Shown here one piece after another: positions 35,587 through 35,755 of a stretch of 35,755 nt of DNA. The notes beneath the pieces were generated by a model that was not told where the DNA came from, did no database searches, and was given only the letters and a program-made list of their open reading frames with translations. The stretch comes from an uncultured Rhodospirillales bacterium (GTDB taxonomy: Bacteria > Pseudomonadota > Alphaproteobacteria > Acetobacterales > Acetobacteraceae). Location: the NCBI GenBank assembly GCA_903928895.1, contig CAIYSR010000180.1, positions 1-35,755 of the forward strand, written 5' to 3'. The number at the start of each line of letters is the position of its first letter. The first letter of the stretch is position 1. The translations under genes were made by a program, and so were the position numbers.

Positions 35587-35755
35587 CTCCGTTCACCTGA
35601 TAACCCGAAACGCATGTGGGTCGATGATGCGGAAGTTATCTGAGACGTGGTCGCAGAACGCGGACCACCTGCGTGGTACGTCGTTGCGCAGGAAGCCGAG
35701 GACTGCGGCGGCGAAGTCTCGGATGGTCTTGTGATCGCGGTTGTGAGTGATGTGC
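35587..35755 (-). mobile_element. IS630-family insertion sequence, left end (runs off window)
   Basis: The AT-rich element breaks at a TA dinucleotide (35585-35586), the known IS630/Tc1-type target. The following bases encode the C-terminal part of a transposase on the minus strand (next entry). The element continues beyond the window; its terminal inverted repeat cannot be matched with a partner here. Confidence 0.65.
35593..35755 (-). CDS. IS630-family transposase, C-terminal fragment (partial, runs off the right edge)
   Basis: The minus strand reads about 54 codons to a TGA, including HITHNRDHKTIRDFAAAVLG, then FLRNDVPRRWSAFCDHVSDN and FRIIDPHAFRVIR. This is the ending of IS630-type DDE transposases (HNR-x-Y..., VP-x-x-W, S/TDNFRII-x-P-x-x-FRV). 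The first part lies outside the window, so completeness is unknown. Confidence 0.8.
   Translation of the reverse strand, partial: HITHNRDHKTIRDFAAAVLGFLRNDVPRRWSAFCDHVSDNFRIIDPHAFRVIR

Overview
The window is a dense, strongly GC-rich bacterial chromosome segment with 36 complete protein genes and one partial transposase at the right edge. I see no rRNA, tRNA or CRISPR array. Several markers point to Alphaproteobacteria, most likely an acetic-acid-bacterium relative (Acetobacteraceae/Rhodospirillales): a FYDLN-acid-type zinc-ribbon protein, a eukaryote-like NADP isocitrate dehydrogenase of 404 residues, a 67-residue cold-shock protein, and very AT-rich palindromic intergenic elements in a GC-rich background. 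The family-level placement is inference.

Left part (1-9.4 kb): two divergent transport loci share a 134-base intergenic region that holds a large imperfect dyad. Leftward lies thuA-like / unknown 349-residue protein / L-asparaginase II / peptide-type (family 5) substrate-binding protein. Rightward lies a tightly overlapped polyamine-type ABC importer, permease / ATPase / binding protein 1 / binding protein 2 / permease. Its two adjacent binding proteins are clear paralogues.

Middle part (9.5-24 kb): a cold-shock gene and three small conserved or charged proteins; a Wzm/Wzt-type export ABC pair; a leftward threonine aldolase; a rightward Entner-Doudoroff-type operon (2-keto-3-deoxy-6-phosphogluconate aldolase, 2-keto-3-deoxygluconate kinase, GNAT acetyltransferase, small winged-helix-like protein). 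These are followed by a run of leftward genes: icd, MFS permease, degenerate M24 'pita-bread' protein, exported dienelactone-hydrolase-like protein, FMN alpha-hydroxy-acid dehydrogenase and CNT nucleoside transporter. An SDR gene diverges from icd.

Right part (24-35.6 kb): a small membrane protein, the FYDLN-type protein, an AlkK/DmdB-like acyl-CoA ligase, dnaE, and a secreted Tyr/Pro repeat protein. Then comes a coupled oxidoreductase run: iron-type alcohol dehydrogenase, NAD-dependent epimerase/dehydratase, GMC-type flavoprotein with a Cys cluster, and D-2-hydroxyacid dehydrogenase. An IS630-family element enters from the right edge. Coding-strand composition switches abruptly from C-rich to G-rich near the 3' end of dnaE and stays so to about 34.4 kb.

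No single gene set here can be declared a new system from sequence alone. The best leads are the AT-rich palindromic element family (with an IS630 insertion apparently inside one copy), the M24-like protein lacking its metal ligands, the epimerase/GMC/alcohol-dehydrogenase run, and the uncharacterised small-protein operon behind the cold-shock gene.
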